Of a stretch of 64,000 bases of DNA, positions 50,528 through 61,170 are shown one piece after another (position 1 is the first letter of the stretch; every line of letters starts with the position of its first letter). The DNA is from Nocardioides sp. YR527 (GTDB lineage: Bacteria; Actinomycetota; Actinomycetes; Propionibacteriales; Nocardioidaceae), in the NCBI RefSeq assembly GCF_900101045.1, contig NZ_FNFN01000001.1, positions 124,001-188,000 on the forward strand, read 5' to 3'. The notes below the pieces were generated by a model, which was not told where the DNA came from, did no database searches, and saw only the letters and a program-made list of their open reading frames with translations. The position numbers and the translations under genes were made by a program.

Positions 50528-52504
50528 GTGCCTGATCCGCAGAGCTATCGCCCCAAAGCTGGAGACATCCCCACCCAGCCCGGGGTCTACCGGTTCCGCG
50601 ACCCCAAGGGGCGGGTGATCTATGTCGGCAAGGCGATCAACCTCCGTCAGCGGCTCGCGAACTACTTCCAGCCGATCCCGTCGCTGCACCCACGCACGGC
50701 GACCATGGTCACCACCGCGGCCAGTGTCGAGTGGACCGTGGTCAACAACGACATCGAGGCGCTCCAGCTCGAATACACCTGGATCAAGGAGTTCGACCCG
50801 CGGTTCAACGTCAAGTACCGCGACGACAAGTCCTACCCGTGGCTCGCGGTCACCGTCTCCGAAGACTTCCCGCGAGTCATGGTCGGTCGCGGCGCCAAGC
50901 GCAAGGGCACCCGCTACTTCGGCCCCTACGGCCACGCCTGGGCGATCCGCGAGACCGTCGACATCCTGCTGCGCGTCTTCCCCATGCGGAGCTGCTCCAA
51001 CGGCGTCTTCAAGCGCTCCCAGCAGATCGGCCGCCCCTGCCTGCTCGGCTACATCGACAAGTGCACTGCGCCCTGCGTCGGCAACATCTCCGCCGAGGAG
51101 CACCGCGAGATCGTCGACGACTTCTGCGACTTCATGGCCGGTCACACCTCGACCTTCACCAAGCGGATCGAGAAGGAGATGTACGCCGCCTCCGAGGCCC
51201 TCGACTTCGAGAAGGCCGCGCGGCTGCGTGACGACCTCGCCGCGATGCAGCGTGCCCTGGAGAAGCAGGCGGTCGTGCTCGGCGACGGTGCCGACGCCGA
51301 CGTGATCGCGCTGGCCGAGGACCCGCTCGAGGTCGGCGTCCAGATCTTCTACGTACGCGGCGGCCGGATCAAGGGCCAGCGCGGCTGGGTCGCCGACCGG
51401 ATGGACGAGGCCGACACCGCCGGCCTGGTCGAGCACTTCCTGCTCCAGCTCTACGCCGGGGAGGACGCGGAGGCCATCCCGCGCGAGATCCTGGTCCCCG
51501 CGCTGCCGCCGGAGCACGAGACCTTCGAGGAGCTCCTCTCCGACGTGCGCAGGGCGAAGGTCCGGATCCGGGTCCCGCAGCGTGGCGACAAGAAGACGCT
51601 CCAGGAGACCGTGGAGAACAACGCCAAGCAGGCGCTCGCGCTCCACAAGACCAAGCGCGCCAGCGACCTGACCACCCGCAACCGGGCGCTGGAGGAGATC
51701 CAGGAGGCGCTCGAGCTCGACGAGGTGCCGCTGCGGATCGAGTGCTACGACATCTCCCACCTGCAGGGCACCGAGATCGTGGCGAGCATGGTGGTCTTCG
51801 AGGACGGGCTGGCCCGCAAGTCGGAGTACCGCCGGTTCATCATCAAGGGCCAGGACGGCTCCGACGACGTCAAGGCGATGCACGAGGTGATCACCCGGCG
51901 GTTCAAGCGGCTGCTCGACGAGCAGTCCACATCGATCGTGTCGACAGAGGTGGAGGGGGCCAACGGCCCGATGCTGGTCGACCCCGAGACCGGTCGGCCT
52001 CGCAAGTTCGCCTACGCGCCGGGCCTGGTGGTCGTCGACGGCGGCGCGCCGCAGGTGGCGGCCGCGCAACGGGCCCTGACCGAGCTCGGGATCAACGACA
52101 TCCCGGTGGTTGGGCTGGCGAAGCGGCTGGAGGAGGTGTGGGTGCCCGAGGAGGAGGACCCGGTGATCCTGCCGAGGTCGAGCGAGGGGCTCTACCTGCT
52201 GCAGCGGGTCCGCGACGAGGCGCACCGCTTCGCGATCACTCACCACCGCGGACGGCGCAGCAAGTCGATGGTGGAGAGCCTGCTCGACGACGTACCCGGT
52301 CTCGGCGAGGTGCGCCGCAAGACGCTGATGAAGCACTTCGGCTCACTCAAGAAGCTCCGGGCAGCGACCGCCGAGGAGATCGCCCTGGTGCCGGGCATCG
52401 GGCCCGCGACGGCGACAGCGATCAAGACCGCTGTGGAGCAGACGGCGAAGAATGGCAAGGTTAGCGCCATCAACGTCACCACCGGCGAGATCATCGAGGA
52501 GTAG
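50528..52504 (+). CDS. uvrC: Excinuclease ABC subunit C
   Basis: A 658-residue endonuclease that makes both cuts in nucleotide excision repair. The GIY-YIG domain is near the start ([25 protein letters not shown]), a UVR motif is at about 215-250 ([23 protein letters not shown]), the RNase H-like domain at about 380-540 ([24 protein letters not shown]) and a helix-hairpin-helix pair at the C-terminus ([35 protein letters not shown]). TAGGCT stands seven bases before the GTG at 50528, so it is leaderless. It heads the classical uvrC-rapZ-yvcK-whiA block. Confidence 0.97.
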   Translation: MPDPQSYRPKAGDIPTQPGVYRFRDPKGRVIYVGKAINLRQRLANYFQPIPSLHPRTATMVTTAASVEWTVVNNDIEALQLEYTWIKEFDPRFNVKYRDDKSYPWLAVTVSEDFPRVMVGRGAKRKGTRYFGPYGHAWAIRETVDILLRVFPMRSCSNGVFKRSQQIGRPCLLGYIDKCTAPCVGNISAEEHREIVDDFCDFMAGHTSTFTKRIEKEMYAASEALDFEKAARLRDDLAAMQRALEKQAVVLGDGADADVIALAEDPLEVGVQIFYVRGGRIKGQRGWVADRMDEADTAGLVEHFLLQLYAGEDAEAIPREILVPALPPEHETFEELLSDVRRAKVRIRVPQRGDKKTLQETVENNAKQALALHKTKRASDLTTRNRALEEIQEALELDEVPLRIECYDISHLQGTEIVASMVVFEDGLARKSEYRRFIIKGQDGSDDVKAMHEVITRRFKRLLDEQSTSIVSTEVEGANGPMLVDPETGRPRKFAYAPGLVVVDGGAPQVAAAQRALTELGINDIPVVGLAKRLEEVWVPEEEDPVILPRSSEGLYLLQRVRDEAHRFAITHHRGRRSKSMVESLLDDVPGLGEVRRKTLMKHFGSLKKLRAATAEEIALVPGIGPATATAIKTAVEQTAKNGKVSAINVTTGEIIEE

Positions 52505-52507
52505 GTC

Positions 52508-53374
52508 ATGCACAAGGGGGAGGTCGTCGTCATCACCGGCATGACCGGTGCCGGGCGGAGCACCGCCGCCAAGGAGCTGGAGGATCTCGGCTACTACGTC
52601 GTCGACAACCTGCCGCCGAGCCTGCTCCCGCAGGTCGTCGAACGGGTCGACGCGGCCCGCGGCCCGGAGCAGCCGGTGGCGGTCGTGACCGACGTACGTT
52701 CGGGGTCATTCTTCGCCGAGCTCGAGGAGATCGTGGCGAAGGGAGCCACCGGGCGGCGTACGACCCTGGTCTTCCTCGACGCCGCCGACGACACCCTGGT
52801 CCGCCGCCAGGAGGCCGCTCGGCGTCCGCACCCGATGCAGCGGGGCAACGAGCGTCTGCTGGATGCGCTCGAGCGGGAGCGGGTGGTGCTGGCCAACCTG
52901 CGTGGCGCCGCCGACCTGGTCATCGACACGACCCAGCTCAACGTGCACCAGCTCACCGCGAGGATCGCGGAGGCGTTCGGCACCCCGGAGCGGACGACGC
53001 TGAAGGTGTCGGTGGTGAGCTTCGGGTTCAAGTACGGCATCCCGGTCGACGCCGACTTCATGGCCGACATGCGTTTCCTGCCCAATCCGCACTGGGTGCC
53101 CGAGCTCAAGGACGGCAACGGACGCGACAACCCCGACGTCGCCGCGTACGTCTACTCGCGCCCTGGTGCGGAGGAGTTCCTGAGCGGGTATGTTCCGGTG
53201 CTCATCGGAGTGACCAAGGGCTACCTCCACGAAGGAAAGAGGTTCATGCGCGTGGCGATCGGGTGCACGGGTGGCAAGCACCGCAGCGTGGCGATGGCGG
53301 AGGAGATCTCCAGGCGGCTGCGAGATGCGGGCCTGGATGCGAAGGCGATCCACCGAGACCTCGGGCGGGAGTGA
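52508..53374 (+). CDS. rapZ: RapZ/YvcJ family nucleotide-binding adapter
   Basis: A 288-residue P-loop protein. Walker A reads GMTGAGRSTAAKELEDLG, with Arg where many RapZ proteins have Lys, followed by the YYVVDNLPPSLLPQ block. The C-terminal domain has SFGFKYGIPVDADFMADMRFLPNPHW and GCTGGKHRSVAMAEEI, the RapZ signature. In Escherichia coli it controls GlmS through small RNAs; in actinobacteria its role is less clear. It begins four bases after the uvrC stop and its own stop overlaps the yvcK GTG by four bases. Confidence 0.93.
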   Translation: MHKGEVVVITGMTGAGRSTAAKELEDLGYYVVDNLPPSLLPQVVERVDAARGPEQPVAVVTDVRSGSFFAELEEIVAKGATGRRTTLVFLDAADDTLVRRQEAARRPHPMQRGNERLLDALERERVVLANLRGAADLVIDTTQLNVHQLTARIAEAFGTPERTTLKVSVVSFGFKYGIPVDADFMADMRFLPNPHWVPELKDGNGRDNPDVAAYVYSRPGAEEFLSGYVPVLIGVTKGYLHEGKRFMRVAIGCTGGKHRSVAMAEEISRRLRDAGLDAKAIHRDLGRE

Positions 53375-54357
53375 GAGTGGCCGGGGCCGACCGACCCGGG
53401 GCAGATGCCCAGGCCGTCGTCGCCCTGGGGGGAGGGCACGGACTGCACGCTTCGCTGAGCGCGCTGCGGCTGCTCGTCGACGATCTGACCGTCGACCAGC
53501 TCACCGCGATCGTCACGGTCGCCGACAACGGCGGCTCGAGCGGCCGGCTTCGCCGCGAGTTCGGTGTGCTGCCTCCGGGTGATCTGCGCATGGCGCTGGC
53601 CGCGCTGTGCGGCGCGGACCGCTGGGACGACACCTGGGCGCAGGTGCTCCAGCACCGCTTCGCCGGCGAGGGCGAGATGCGCGGCCACAACCTCGGCAAC
53701 CTGCTGATCGTCGGCCTGTGGGAACAGCTCGGCGACCACGTCGAGGCCCTCGACTGGGTCGGCCGCCTGCTGGGCGCCAAGGGCAGGGTCCTGCCGATGG
53801 CGCTGGTGCCGATGGACATCGTCGCCGACGTACGCGGGCTGGTGCCGGGCTCTCCTGCGGCCCTCACCTCGGTGCAGGGCCAGGTCGAGGTCGCCAGCAC
53901 CGACGGGATCATCGAGTCGATCAGGCTGATCCCGGACAACCCTCCGGCCGCACCCGACGCTGTCAAGGCGATCCAGGACGCGGAGTGGGTGTTCCTGGGG
54001 CCCGGCTCCTGGTTCACCTCGGTCCTGCCTCACCTGATGGTCCGCGCGCTGCGCGAGGCCCTGGTCGCCACGTCGGCGAAGATCGTCGTCGTGCTCAACC
54101 TCGGTGAGCAGCCCGGGGAGACCACCGGCTTCGGCCCCGCCGAGCACCTCTCGGTCCTCCTCGACCATGCTCCTGACCTCCGCATCCACACCATCCTGGT
54201 CGACGGCTCGATGGACCGGCTCGACGAGCTCTCGGTGCTGGCGGGAAAGATCGGCGCCCGGGTCGTAGTCGCGGACGTGGCCCTCGGGGACGGCACGCCG
54301 CGCCACGATCCCACCCGCCTCGCCTCCGCCTTCACCGAGGTGATGGGCGAAGGCTAG
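53371..54357 (+). CDS. yvcK: YvcK/CofD-like gluconeogenesis factor
   Basis: A 328-residue protein of the CofD/YvcK family. The nucleotide-sugar-binding loop [38 protein letters not shown] and [18 protein letters not shown] are all present. It binds UDP-GlcNAc-type nucleotides and links carbon supply to cell wall synthesis in Bacillus and mycobacteria (CuvA). The GTG at 53371 overlaps the rapZ stop; the second GTG at 53377 is possible. It overlaps the tail of the minus-strand membrane gene by four bases. Confidence 0.92.
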   Translation: MRVAGADRPGADAQAVVALGGGHGLHASLSALRLLVDDLTVDQLTAIVTVADNGGSSGRLRREFGVLPPGDLRMALAALCGADRWDDTWAQVLQHRFAGEGEMRGHNLGNLLIVGLWEQLGDHVEALDWVGRLLGAKGRVLPMALVPMDIVADVRGLVPGSPAALTSVQGQVEVASTDGIIESIRLIPDNPPAAPDAVKAIQDAEWVFLGPGSWFTSVLPHLMVRALREALVATSAKIVVVLNLGEQPGETTGFGPAEHLSVLLDHAPDLRIHTILVDGSMDRLDELSVLAGKIGARVVVADVALGDGTPRHDPTRLASAFTEVMGEG

Positions 54358-54674
54358 GGGATCTCCGCGGCCGCCCTCCGGCGGCGCAGGACCTCCCGCG
54401 GCCACAGGCTCAGCATCACGATCCCGGTCGCGGCCAGGATGGTCCCGTCGAGCCGGAACCCCCAGTCCGGCGTGCCCGTCCGCTCCTCCATCAAGGGTGC
54501 TCCCTCGACGAGCCAGCCGATGCCGACGCCCAGCAGGAGCAGACCGAGTCCGAGCGGGACGATCGTGCTCCACACGTCGGAGAAGGCAGGCGGACGCCGA
54601 ACGAGCCCGACCACGCTCCAGAGGAGCCCGGCCAGCAGCAGGAGCTCGAACCCGACCATCAACGACAGCCCCAC
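54354..54674 (-). CDS. Small membrane protein of unknown function
   Basis: A 106-residue protein with three hydrophobic segments ([40 protein letters not shown] and [17 protein letters not shown]) and a basic C-terminal tail ([11 protein letters not shown]). I do not recognise the family. It is unusual in lying on the minus strand inside the otherwise plus-strand uvrC-to-rbpA block, between yvcK and whiA. Codon use looks like its neighbours. The ATG at 54674 begins with the first helix. Confidence 0.6.
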   Translation of the reverse strand: MGLSLMVGFELLLLAGLLWSVVGLVRRPPAFSDVWSTIVPLGLGLLLLGVGIGWLVEGAPLMEERTGTPDWGFRLDGTILAATGIVMLSLWPREVLRRRRAAAEIP

Positions 54675-54908
54675 GAACCCACCGTCTCGATACTCCGCGG
54701 AGGTCAGCGTGCCGAACGGGCTGGGGCTGCAGCAGAGGACGAAGAACCAGGCCCAGCCCAGGTCACGGCTGACGTGCTGGGTACGGGTGGGGGGGTAACG
54801 GCACAGCCGTGCAGACTAGGTCATCACTACCCGCCACGGAGCCAATTCAGGGCAAACCGATATGGAACCGATTCGAGGGTCGTTGACATCAATGAAAGAC
54901 TCTCCCGC

Positions 54909-55895
54909 ATGGCGATGACGGGACAGGTGAAGGCCGAGCTGGCCTCCACTCAGATCACCAAGACATGCTGCCGCAAGGCAGAGGTTGCCTCGACGTTGAG
55001 GTTCGCTGGGGGGATCCACATCGTGGCCGGCAGGATCGTGGTCGAGGCTGAGCTCGACACCGGTCTGGCCGCCAGGAGACTGAAGCGAGACATCGCCGAC
55101 GTCTTCGGTCACGAGGCAGAGGTGGCTCTCATCCAGGCGAGCGGGCTTCGTAAGGGCAGCCGCTACATCGTGCGAGTGGTCAAGGACGGTGAGGCGCTGG
55201 CGCGCCAGACCGGCCTTCTCGACCAGCGCGGACGGCCGGTGCGGGGTCTTCCGCCTGCCGTCGTCTCAGGCGGGGCCTGCGACGCGGTGGCCGCCTGGCG
55301 CGGTGCCTTCCTGGCCCACGGCTCGCTCACCGAGCCGGGCCGCTCCTCCTCGATGGAGGTGACCTGCCCGGGCTCGGAGTCGGCGCTGGCGCTGGTCGGC
55401 GTCGCCCGTCGGATCGGTATCTCCGCCAAGCCCCGTGAGGTGCGTGGCGTCGACCGCGTCGTCATCCGTGACGGTGACGCGATCGGGCAGCTGCTGACCC
55501 GCCTGGGTGCCCACGAGTCGCTCATGGCCTGGGAGGAGCGCCGGATGCGCCGCGAGGTCCGCGCCACCGCCAACCGACTGGCCAACTTCGACGACGCCAA
55601 CCTGCGCCGTTCGGCCCGTGCCGCCGTCGCCGCCGGGGCCCGCGTCGAGCGTGCCCTGGAGATCCTCGGCGAAGACATCCCCGACCACCTGCGCCAGGCC
55701 GGCAAGCTCCGTCTGGAGCACAAGCAGGCCTCTCTCGAGGAGCTCGGACAGCTCCACGACCCGGTGCTGACCAAGGACGCCATCGCCGGCCGAATCCGCC
55801 GTCTGCTGGCGATGGCCGACAAGCGGGCCGAGGAGCTCGGCATCCCTGACACCGAGGCGTCCCTGACCGCGGAGATGCTGGCCGAGGACGCCTAG
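54909..55895 (+). CDS. whiA: Sporulation/cell-division regulator WhiA
   Basis: A 328-residue DNA-binding protein made of a homing-endonuclease-like (LAGLIDADG-derived) N-terminal domain (about 1-220, [18 protein letters not shown]) and a C-terminal HTH ([29 protein letters not shown]). WhiA is conserved in Gram-positive bacteria; in Streptomyces it works with WhiB to activate division genes. The ATG at 54909 gives the usual [10 protein letters not shown] start. Upstream codons in frame lack family similarity. It is followed by a very strong terminator, so it ends the first part of this conserved block. Confidence 0.95.
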   Translation: MAMTGQVKAELASTQITKTCCRKAEVASTLRFAGGIHIVAGRIVVEAELDTGLAARRLKRDIADVFGHEAEVALIQASGLRKGSRYIVRVVKDGEALARQTGLLDQRGRPVRGLPPAVVSGGACDAVAAWRGAFLAHGSLTEPGRSSSMEVTCPGSESALALVGVARRIGISAKPREVRGVDRVVIRDGDAIGQLLTRLGAHESLMAWEERRMRREVRATANRLANFDDANLRRSARAAVAAGARVERALEILGEDIPDHLRQAGKLRLEHKQASLEELGQLHDPVLTKDAIAGRIRRLLAMADKRAEELGIPDTEASLTAEMLAEDA

Positions 55896-55919
55896 GAAGC
55901 GCCCCCAGATTCCAGAAAC

Positions 55920-55957
55920 CGGCCCGAGCCCCTCGACTGATCGAGGGGCTCGGGCCG
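55920..55957 (+). terminator. Strong terminator after whiA
   Basis: CGGCCCGAGCCCCTCGA (55920-55936) pairs perfectly with TCGAGGGGCTCGGGCCG (55941-55957) around a four-base loop, followed by TTT. Confidence 0.9.
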
Positions 55958-56042
55958 TTTGCTACTCGTCCGTCTTTTGGAACGATCCAACCCAGTCTCC
56001 CGCTGTTCAGAGGGCCTGGGTAGTGTCGGCGTCAGCGGGTGA

Positions 56043-57080
<1,038 letters not shown>

Positions 57081-57118
57081 CCCAGCAAGGGTCCTCACAG
57101 GTTAGTGTCTAGCCCGTT

Positions 57119-58342
57119 ATGTCTCTGAATCTCACGCAGCTCATCGAGCAGGGTGTCGCCGGCAAGCGAGTTCTCGTGCGCTCCGACCTCAACGTCCCGC
57201 TGGAAGGCACCACGATCACCGACGACGGTCGCATCCGTGCCTCGGTGCCCACGATCAAGACGCTGGCCGACGCCGGCGCCAGGGTCGTGGTGGTCGCCCA
57301 CCTCGGTCGGCCGAAGGGGGAGCCGGACCCGGCCTACTCGCTGGCCCCCGTGGCCACCCGTCTCGGCGAGCTGCTCGGTGCCGAGGTCGCCTTCGCGACC
57401 GACACCGTCGGCGACTCCGCCGCCTCGGTCGTCGGCGGCCTCGCCGACGGCCAGGTCGCTCTGCTGGAGAACGTACGCTTCAACGCCGGTGAGACCAGCA
57501 AGGACGACCACGAGCGGGCGACCTTCGCTGCCGAGCTCGCCTCGCTGGCCGACGCCTTCGTCTCCGACGGCTTCGGCGTGGTCCACCGCAAGCAGGCCTC
57601 GGTCTACGACGTCGCCAAGCTGCTCCCGAGCGCGCAGGGCGACCTGGTGGCCGCCGAGATCGACGTCCTGAAGCGACTCACCGAGACCCCCGAGCGTCCC
57701 TACGTGGTCGTCCTCGGTGGCTCGAAGGTCTCCGACAAGCTCGGCGTGATCGACAACCTGCTCGGCAAGGCCGACAAGCTGCTCATCGGGGGCGGCATGG
57801 TCTTCACCTTCCTCAAGGCCCAGGGCTACGAGGTCGGCCAGTCGCTGCTCGAGGAGGACCAGATCCTCACCGTGCTCGGCTACCTCGAGCGCGCCGAGGA
57901 GATCGGCGTCGAGATCCTGCTGCCGACCGATGTCGTGGTCGCCGACTCCTTCGGTGACGAGGCGTCCGCGCGAGTGGTCGCGGCCAACGCGATCCCGCCC
58001 GAGTCGCTCGGGCTCGACATCGGTCCGGAGTCCGCGCAGACCTACGCGGCCGCGCTCGAGGGCGCGAAGACGGTCTTCTGGAACGGTCCGATGGGCGTCT
58101 TCGAGCAGGCCGCCTTCGCCGAGGGCACCCGCACGGTCGCCCAGGCGCTGACCACGATCGACGGGCTCTCGGTGGTCGGCGGTGGCGACTCGGCCGCGGC
58201 GATCCGCCAGCTCGGGTTTGCCGATGACCAGTTCGGTCACATCTCGACCGGCGGCGGCGCATCGCTCGAATACCTGGAGGGCAAGACCCTTCCGGGGGTC
58301 GCCGTGCTGGATGAGTCGACCGTGGTCGGGGGACTGGGCTGA
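57119..58342 (+). CDS. pgk: Phosphoglycerate kinase
   Basis: A 407-residue two-domain kinase of glycolysis. [25 protein letters not shown] and [10 protein letters not shown] line the phosphoglycerate site; [17 protein letters not shown] and [17 protein letters not shown] belong to the nucleotide domain; [15 protein letters not shown] is the nucleotide glycine loop. TCTAGC lies shortly before the ATG at 57119, which suggests an own promoter and a very short leader, 38 bases after gap. The stop overlaps the tpiA ATG by one base. Confidence 0.97.
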   Translation: MSLNLTQLIEQGVAGKRVLVRSDLNVPLEGTTITDDGRIRASVPTIKTLADAGARVVVVAHLGRPKGEPDPAYSLAPVATRLGELLGAEVAFATDTVGDSAASVVGGLADGQVALLENVRFNAGETSKDDHERATFAAELASLADAFVSDGFGVVHRKQASVYDVAKLLPSAQGDLVAAEIDVLKRLTETPERPYVVVLGGSKVSDKLGVIDNLLGKADKLLIGGGMVFTFLKAQGYEVGQSLLEEDQILTVLGYLERAEEIGVEILLPTDVVVADSFGDEASARVVAANAIPPESLGLDIGPESAQTYAAALEGAKTVFWNGPMGVFEQAAFAEGTRTVAQALTTIDGLSVVGGGDSAAAIRQLGFADDQFGHISTGGGASLEYLEGKTLPGVAVLDESTVVGGLG

Positions 58343-59151
58343 TGGCGGCCAAGAAGCCGGCCGCGGGGCGCACCCCGCTCATCGCCGGCAACTGGAAGAT
58401 GAACCTCAACCACCAAGAAGCGGTGGTCCTGGTCCAGAAGCTCGCCTGGACGCTCTCCGACAAGCGCCACGACTTCGCGGCCGTGGAGGTGGCGGTCTTT
58501 CCGCCGTTCACCGATATCCGTTCGGTGCAGACGCTGGTCGACGGCGACAAGATGCGCATCACCTACGGCGCCCAGAACGTCTCGACCCAGGAGTCCGGTG
58601 CCTTCACCGGCGAGGTCTCGGCCGCGATGCTGGCCAAGCTCGGCTGCTCCTACGTGATCGTGGGTCACTCCGAGCGTCGCGAGCACTACGGCGAGACCGA
58701 CGAGATCGTCGCGCTCAAGGCCAAGATCGCGCTCAAGCACAAGATGATCCCGATCGTCTGCGTCGGCGAGGGTCTTGACGTACGCCAGGCCGGCAACCAC
58801 CTCGACCATTGCACCGCGCAGGTCGAGGGCTCGCTGGCCGGGCTCACCGACGCCGAGGTCGGCCAGGTCGTCATCGCCTACGAGCCGGTCTGGGCGATCG
58901 GCACGGGCGAGACCGCCACCGCGCAGGACGCCCAAGAGGTGTGCGCCGGCATCCGCGACCAGCTCGAGAAGAGCTACGGCGCGGAGATCGCCAACGGCGT
59001 ACGCATCCTCTACGGCGGCTCGGTGAAGCCCAACAATGTGGCCGCGCTGATGCAGGAGGCCGACGTGGACGGGGCGCTGGTCGGCGGGGCGAGCCTCTCG
59101 GTCGAGGACTTCGCGGCGATCTCGCGCTACTACGACCTGCCAGTTCTCTAG
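58342..59151 (+). CDS. tpiA: Triosephosphate isomerase
   Basis: A 269-residue TIM barrel. The catalytic residues are Lys in [11 protein letters not shown], His in [14 protein letters not shown] and Glu in [13 protein letters not shown]. The [10 protein letters not shown] phosphate loop is at the end. It interconverts dihydroxyacetone phosphate and glyceraldehyde 3-phosphate. The first ten residues ([10 protein letters not shown]) are an extra basic stretch seen in some actinobacteria. It overlaps pgk by one base, so the two are translated together. Confidence 0.96.
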   Translation: MAAKKPAAGRTPLIAGNWKMNLNHQEAVVLVQKLAWTLSDKRHDFAAVEVAVFPPFTDIRSVQTLVDGDKMRITYGAQNVSTQESGAFTGEVSAAMLAKLGCSYVIVGHSERREHYGETDEIVALKAKIALKHKMIPIVCVGEGLDVRQAGNHLDHCTAQVEGSLAGLTDAEVGQVVIAYEPVWAIGTGETATAQDAQEVCAGIRDQLEKSYGAEIANGVRILYGGSVKPNNVAALMQEADVDGALVGGASLSVEDFAAISRYYDLPVL

Positions 59152-59194
59152 GCCAGTGCTGTAGGTTTCGGGCTCTCCAGATAGGATTTCAGAC

Positions 59195-59425
59195 GTGGAA
59201 CTTCTCTTCACCATCATCCTGGTCATCGCGAGCGCGCTGATGATCCTGCTCGTGCTGCTTCACAAGGGCCGCGGTGGCGGACTCTCCGACATGTTCGGTG
59301 GCGGTGTCTCGAGCTCGCTGGGTGGATCTTCGGTCGTCGAGCGCAACCTCGACCGACTCACCATCGGCATCGGAGTCATCTGGTTCGCCTGTGTGATCGC
59401 GCTCGGCCTGCTGATGGCCTACTGA
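59195..59425 (+). CDS. secG: Preprotein translocase subunit SecG
   Basis: A 76-residue membrane protein with two helices (LLFTIILVIASALMILLVLLH and LTIGIGVIWFACVIALGLLM) joined by the conserved KGRGGGLSDMFGGGVSSSLGG loop. It is part of the SecYEG channel and aids protein export. TAGGAT lies seven bases before the GTG at 59195, so it is probably leaderless with its own promoter in addition to any read-through from tpiA. The gene order tpiA-secG-rbpA is common in actinobacteria. Confidence 0.95.
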   Translation: MELLFTIILVIASALMILLVLLHKGRGGGLSDMFGGGVSSSLGGSSVVERNLDRLTIGIGVIWFACVIALGLLMAY

Positions 59426-59557
59426 AACATTCCCCTTCAGCGCACGCGCGATAGCGTCTAAACTCATCGACGCTGGACGGAGATTTTGCCGTCCGATTCC
59501 CCCAAAGTGGCCTCTCGGGGCTGCGAACTTTAAGTTGAGAGAGGACACCGCAGCACC

Positions 59558-59917
59558 ATGGCAGGTGGAGGGAACGCGATTCGGGGCTCCCGAGTCGGTG
59601 CTGGGCCGATGGGTGAGGCGGAGCGCGGCGAGGCCGCGCCGCGGAAGGCCGTCACCTACTTTTGCGCCAACGCACATCGCTCGGTCATCACCTTCGCCGT
59701 CGAGGCGACGCCACCGGACTCCTGGGACTGCCCCAAGTGTGGGCTCCCGGCCGGTCTGGACGAGGAGAACGCGCCCCCGGCGCCGAAGATCGAGCCTTAC
59801 AAGACCCACCTCGCCTACGTGAAGGAGCGCCGCTCCGACGCCGAGGCCGAGGACATCCTGGAGGAGGCAATCGCCCTGCTCCGCTCCCGCCGCAAGTCCG
59901 GCGAGATCATCTTCTGA
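59558..59917 (+). CDS. rbpA: RNA polymerase-binding protein RbpA
   Basis: A 119-residue actinobacterial transcription factor that binds the primary sigma factor and RNA polymerase and stabilises the open complex. The N-terminal tail (GGNAIRGSRVGAGPMGE), zinc core (VTYFCANAH and WDCPKCGLPAG) and C-terminal sigma-interaction domain (KTHLAYVKERRSDAEAEDILEEAI) are all present. The ATG at 59558 follows GAGAGAGG more distantly; family N-termini agree with it. TCTAAACT and the hairpin GGACGG-CCGTCC lie in the 132-base gap upstream. Confidence 0.95.
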   Translation: MAGGGNAIRGSRVGAGPMGEAERGEAAPRKAVTYFCANAHRSVITFAVEATPPDSWDCPKCGLPAGLDEENAPPAPKIEPYKTHLAYVKERRSDAEAEDILEEAIALLRSRRKSGEIIF

Positions 59918-59923
59918 ATTCCC

Positions 59924-60083
59924 GCCGAGTCGGCGCATCTGTCCCGCACAGAGGCGCCGACTCGCCGCATTTGTCCCACGTGAGGACGCCGAGTCGGCGC
60001 GTTCTGACCAAGATCCGCGCCGAGTCGGCTCGTTATGACGCGCCGACTCGGCCTTGAATGTGGTCAGGACGGGACGACTCGGC
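59924..60083. repeat. Array of 22-bp GCCGAGTCGGC repeats, left cluster
   Basis: Direct copies of the form GCCGAGTCGGCKCRTYNTGWCC start at 59924, 59956, 59988 and 60019, a period of 32, 32 and 31 bases. Inverted copies follow at 60031-60052 (overlapping the fourth to make a hairpin) and 60062-60083. The copy at 60019 is identical to that at 61100. Confidence 0.85.
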
Positions 60084-60088
60084 TTTGG

Positions 60089-61087
60089 TCAGGCGGCCGC
60101 AACGTCGTTGAGGCGTTGATAGGCGCGGTCACGCAGCCGCCGCAGCCGTACGCCGGGGTCAGCGAGCCTGTGAAACGTGTCATCCTTGCTGAAGACCTCG
60201 ATGAGCCAGCCGTCGTCGATCATCGCCGCTCGTCGTGTCCGGTCGTGCTCCAATTGGTCGGGGGCGCTGTGCCATTCGGCCCCGTCGTACTCGACGCCTA
60301 TCCTCAGAAGTTCGTTACCGAGGTCGAGGCGTCCGAGGAATCGGCTTCCTCGACGGACCTCGAGCTGGGGTACGAGATCGAGACCCCTCACCTCCTTCGA
60401 CCAGATCCGCAGGACCGACTCCGGAGGCGACTCGGCGCGGCCATCGGCGAGCGGTCCGACCGCCCTCAGCGTGGTGACGTACCGCTGTCCACGGAACCTG
60501 TTGATCCCGGCGAGGAACTCGTCGCAGTCGTAGTGGCCGAGCCGGTGCATCTGGTCGATCGCGGCGACGGCCCGCTCAGGCCAGCGCACCCGACCGACGT
60601 CCCAGGCGGTGCGGAGTGCGCTGGTGACCAGCAGGCCCCCGATCTCGATGATGTCGTCGTCGCGGAAGGTGCGTTCGCCGCTGGCAGCGAGGTCGTTGCG
60701 CAGACGTCCGCGGCCGGCGGGGAGGAAGACGGAGAGTGGCTGCAGGTCGAGGTGTTCACCGGGAGCGAGCATCATGTCGGCGCCGAGAAGCCACCCGGCG
60801 TGCCGATCGACCACCACCGCGTCCTTGGGTACGACAAGCTTGAGCCCGGCGACCCGCAGTTCGAGCGAGTCGCCCATCTCCGTCGCGACATAGACGCCCT
60901 TGACCAAGCGGCGGATGAGGCCCAGGTGTACGAGCTCGCGTAGCTGCCGGTAGGTCACGCCCGAATCGAGCGCCATTCTGGCGGTGAACGGCAGCGTTGC
61001 TGTCAGTGGAAAGTCCGGGCCGAGCGTACGGGTGAACTGCATCTGTTCGATATCCATGTGTCCCAGCATGAGCGGGACCACCGACAT
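60089..61087 (-). CDS. AbiEi-type/DUF559 domain protein
   Basis: Up to 332 residues. The N-terminal part has an AbiEi-like winged helix (SGVTYRQLRELVHLGLIRRLVKGVY), as in type IV antitoxins. The C-terminal part is a DUF559/Vsr-type endonuclease-like domain (RFLGRLDLGNELLRIGVEYDGAEWH and DDGWLIEVFSKDD), with the Asp and Glu of a PD-(D/E)xK site. Such fusion proteins are frequent in Nocardioides and relatives, often in many copies, with unknown role. A start at 61057 (DIEQMQF) is as likely as 61087. No toxin gene is adjacent. 22-bp repeats flank it on both sides, so it may be part of a mobile cassette. Confidence 0.75.
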   Translation of the reverse strand: MSVVPLMLGHMDIEQMQFTRTLGPDFPLTATLPFTARMALDSGVTYRQLRELVHLGLIRRLVKGVYVATEMGDSLELRVAGLKLVVPKDAVVVDRHAGWLLGADMMLAPGEHLDLQPLSVFLPAGRGRLRNDLAASGERTFRDDDIIEIGGLLVTSALRTAWDVGRVRWPERAVAAIDQMHRLGHYDCDEFLAGINRFRGQRYVTTLRAVGPLADGRAESPPESVLRIWSKEVRGLDLVPQLEVRRGSRFLGRLDLGNELLRIGVEYDGAEWHSAPDQLEHDRTRRAAMIDDGWLIEVFSKDDTFHRLADPGVRLRRLRDRAYQRLNDVAAA

Positions 61088-61099
61088 TTGACCTCGAGC

Positions 61100-61164
61100 G
61101 CCGAGTCGGCTCGTTATGACGAGCCGACTCGGTGTCGATTCTGGTCAGGATGAGCCGACTCGGC
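61100..61164. repeat. 22-bp GCCGAGTCGGC repeats, right cluster
   Basis: A direct copy (61100-61121) overlaps an inverted copy (to 61133) to give a long hairpin, and another inverted copy is at 61143-61164. The latter begins seven bases beyond the endonuclease stop and may end its transcript. Confidence 0.85.
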
Positions 61165-61170
61165 GGGGGT

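Noticed and set aside
59924..60083. The regular repeats as a CRISPR array
   Set aside because: The repeats are short, degenerate and palindromic, spacers are about ten bases, orientation switches, and no cas genes are present.
60035..60943. 302-codon plus-strand ORF opposite the DUF559 gene
   Set aside because: No recognisable family, whereas the minus strand encodes a clear AbiEi/DUF559 protein.
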